Assembly (NCBI GenBank): GCA_900553755.1
Contig: USEX01000003.1
Coordinates: 1-64,000 of the forward strand
DNA: 64,000 nucleotides
Source: an uncultured Clostridium sp.
GTDB taxonomy: Bacteria; Bacillota; Clostridia; TANB77; CAG-508
Direction: 5' to 3'
Part shown: piece by piece, positions 62,659 to 64,000 of the stretch
Layout: every line of letters begins with the position of its first letter
Numbering within the stretch: position 1 is the first letter of the stretch
The notes under the pieces: generated by a model
The model's database searches: none
Told to the model about the DNA's origin: nothing
What the model saw: only the letters and a program-made list of their open reading frames with translations
Translations under genes and position numbers: made by a program

Positions 62659-63981
62659 TTATTCTAAGAATCCTTTGTAATGTCTTGTTACAAGTTGAGA
62701 TTCTAGTTGTTGTACAGTTTCTAGTGCTACACCTACTAAAATTAATATAGATGTTCCTCCAAATGCGATATTTAAATTTGTAAATCTTGCAAGCATTGGT
62801 ATAATAGCAATTGCTGCTAGGAAAAATCCTCCTACTAATGTTAGCTTAGATATTACAGATGTTAAATAATCTGTAGTTGGTTTACCCGCTCTTATTCCTG
62901 GTATGAAACCACCATTTCTTTTAATATTTCCTGATATTTCAGCTGGGTTAAACATAGCATATGTATAGAAATATGTAAATCCTAAAATTAATAATAAATA
63001 TACACACGCATTTGCTATTGTATAACCTAATCCTACACTTGAAGATGATGTTGCAAGTGAGAATTTATATACTCCTGCCCAGAATCCAGTTTGTGCTGCT
63101 ATGTCTTTTACAAATATTTGTATAATCATAGCAGGGAAAGTCATAAATGATGATGCAAATATTATTGGCATTACTCCAGCCATTGCTAATTTCAATGGTA
63201 TATGAGTATTTTGTGCACCAACCATTTTTCTTCCAACTACTTTTTTTGCATATTGTACTGGTATTCTTCTTTCTGCTAATTGTACAAATACAACTGCAGC
63301 AATTAATAAAACTATTCCTAGAATCAAGCCTAAAGCTTCAATTAATCCAACTGTGCTAAATGTACTTGTTCCAAAAATCAAGTTCCAAACCGTTACAACC
63401 CCAGATGGTAATCCAGAAACAATACCAACAAATATTAACATAGAAATTCCATTACCTATTCCTTTGTTAGTAATTTGTTCTCCAAGCCATATTAGAAGTG
63501 CAGTTCCTGTCATAAGTGATAATACAGTAATGAATCCTCCTAAAAAGCTTGTATCTAAGAATATCCCTGTTGATTTATATGATAAAAATATTCCCAAACC
63601 TTCTACTAACGCAAGAAGTATTGTAAGTATTTTTGTGTATTTATTTACTTTTATTGTTCCTTCTTCTCCACCTTCTTTAATTAATCTCTCTAAAGATGGA
63701 ATTACCATTGATAATAATTGAATTACAATAGAAGCTGTAATGTATGGAGTTATAGACATTGCAAATATAGAAAGTCTTGAGAAAGCTCCTCCTGATATTG
63801 TATCAATTAGTCCTGTTACTCCATTTGTTGCAGAATGCATTTGTTCTGCTAATGTAAAAGTATCCACTCCTGGTACTGTTACAAAACATCCAAATCTAAA
63901 AACTACTATCAACAATAAAGTATATAGCAATTTTTTTCTAACTTCTGGTGTCTTTAAGGCATTTTTTATAGTCTTAAACAA
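62659..63981 (-). CDS. secY: Protein translocase channel SecY
   Basis: 440 residues and ten membrane helices. SecY marks: KLLYTLLLIVVFRFG, the SITPYITASIVIQLL plug region, and GNIKRNGGFIPGIRAG in the sixth cytoplasmic loop. It exports proteins with SecA/SecE. It starts at TTG 63981 with AGAGGTG six bases upstream; the next r-protein genes (rplO and on) lie past the window. Confidence 0.97.
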   Translation of the reverse strand: MFKTIKNALKTPEVRKKLLYTLLLIVVFRFGCFVTVPGVDTFTLAEQMHSATNGVTGLIDTISGGAFSRLSIFAMSITPYITASIVIQLLSMVIPSLERLIKEGGEEGTIKVNKYTKILTILLALVEGLGIFLSYKSTGIFLDTSFLGGFITVLSLMTGTALLIWLGEQITNKGIGNGISMLIFVGIVSGLPSGVVTVWNLIFGTSTFSTVGLIEALGLILGIVLLIAAVVFVQLAERRIPVQYAKKVVGRKMVGAQNTHIPLKLAMAGVMPIIFASSFMTFPAMIIQIFVKDIAAQTGFWAGVYKFSLATSSSSVGLGYTIANACVYLLLILGFTYFYTYAMFNPAEISGNIKRNGGFIPGIRAGKPTTDYLTSVISKLTLVGGFFLAAIAIIPMLARFTNLNIAFGGTSILILVGVALETVQQLESQLVTRHYKGFLE

Positions 63982-64000
63982 CTAAATCACCTCTGTCTTT

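Noticed and set aside
1..64000. CRISPR arrays, rRNA operons, insertion sequences or prophage genes
   Set aside because: No spaced direct repeats, rRNA sequence, transposase or phage structural genes were seen; the two GC-outlier cassettes have no integrase beside them.

Overview
The window is a stretch of an AT-rich (about 30% GC) chromosome from an endospore-forming, low-GC Gram-positive bacterium, most likely an uncultured gut-type member of the Clostridia. Sporulation genes sigK, spoIVB and cotJABC, the Firmicutes-style secY-adk-map-infA-rpmJ-rpsM-rpsK-rpsD-rpoA-rplQ order, a Cys4 zinc-lid adenylate kinase and AGGAGG ribosome sites all point that way. The lineage call is inference; no rRNA gene is present. 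Nearly all genes are on the minus strand; the plus-strand ones are tyrS, a DUF368 exporter, tRNA-Leu, ppaC, mscL, an M14 peptidase and four small or orphan genes.

1-14.3 kb: the start of a cation P-type ATPase (cut by the window edge), smc, a large unknown coiled-coil protein, trmFO, a nucleosidase-like protein, a SNF2 helicase, a small membrane protein, and a Zn/Cd efflux module (P1B ATPase plus SmtB/CzrA-type ArsR repressor, with a visible promoter and operator). 14.3-25 kb: tyrS; a tightly overlapping operon of two GT8 glycosyltransferases, two PlsC-like acyltransferases and mnmA; sigK; nagZ; a DUF368 transporter; and the trmR-trhP wobble-uridine modification pair. A 415-bp gap before typA holds a candidate small RNA.

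25.3-37.3 kb: typA, an S1-domain protein, a Cmk-PlsC fusion, a P-loop/Asp23 protein, a GT39-like membrane protein, a broken pilin-anchored FGE-like gene whose GC-rich 3' end looks like the variable region of a diversity-generating retroelement target, a GT2 glycosyltransferase, pnp and rpsO. 37.4-45.7 kb: tRNA-Leu(CAA), two foreign-looking single-gene units (about 46% and 42% GC), a TetR-controlled heterodimeric ABC exporter, a ComEC-like metallo-beta-lactamase with DUF3006, and ppaC.

45.7-64 kb: cotJABC, pyk, mscL, small zinc-ribbon and membrane proteins, an M14 peptidase, a dNMP-kinase-like protein, spoIVB, a membrane-anchored cyclophilin, radA-disA, and the ribosomal-protein/secY operon. 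Several themes recur: tRNA modification (trmFO, mnmA, trmR, trhP), sporulation, envelope lipid and glycan synthesis, and metal or drug export. The most unusual items are the VR-like pilin/FGE pseudogene, the two compositional-outlier cassettes and the structured 25-kb intergenic region.
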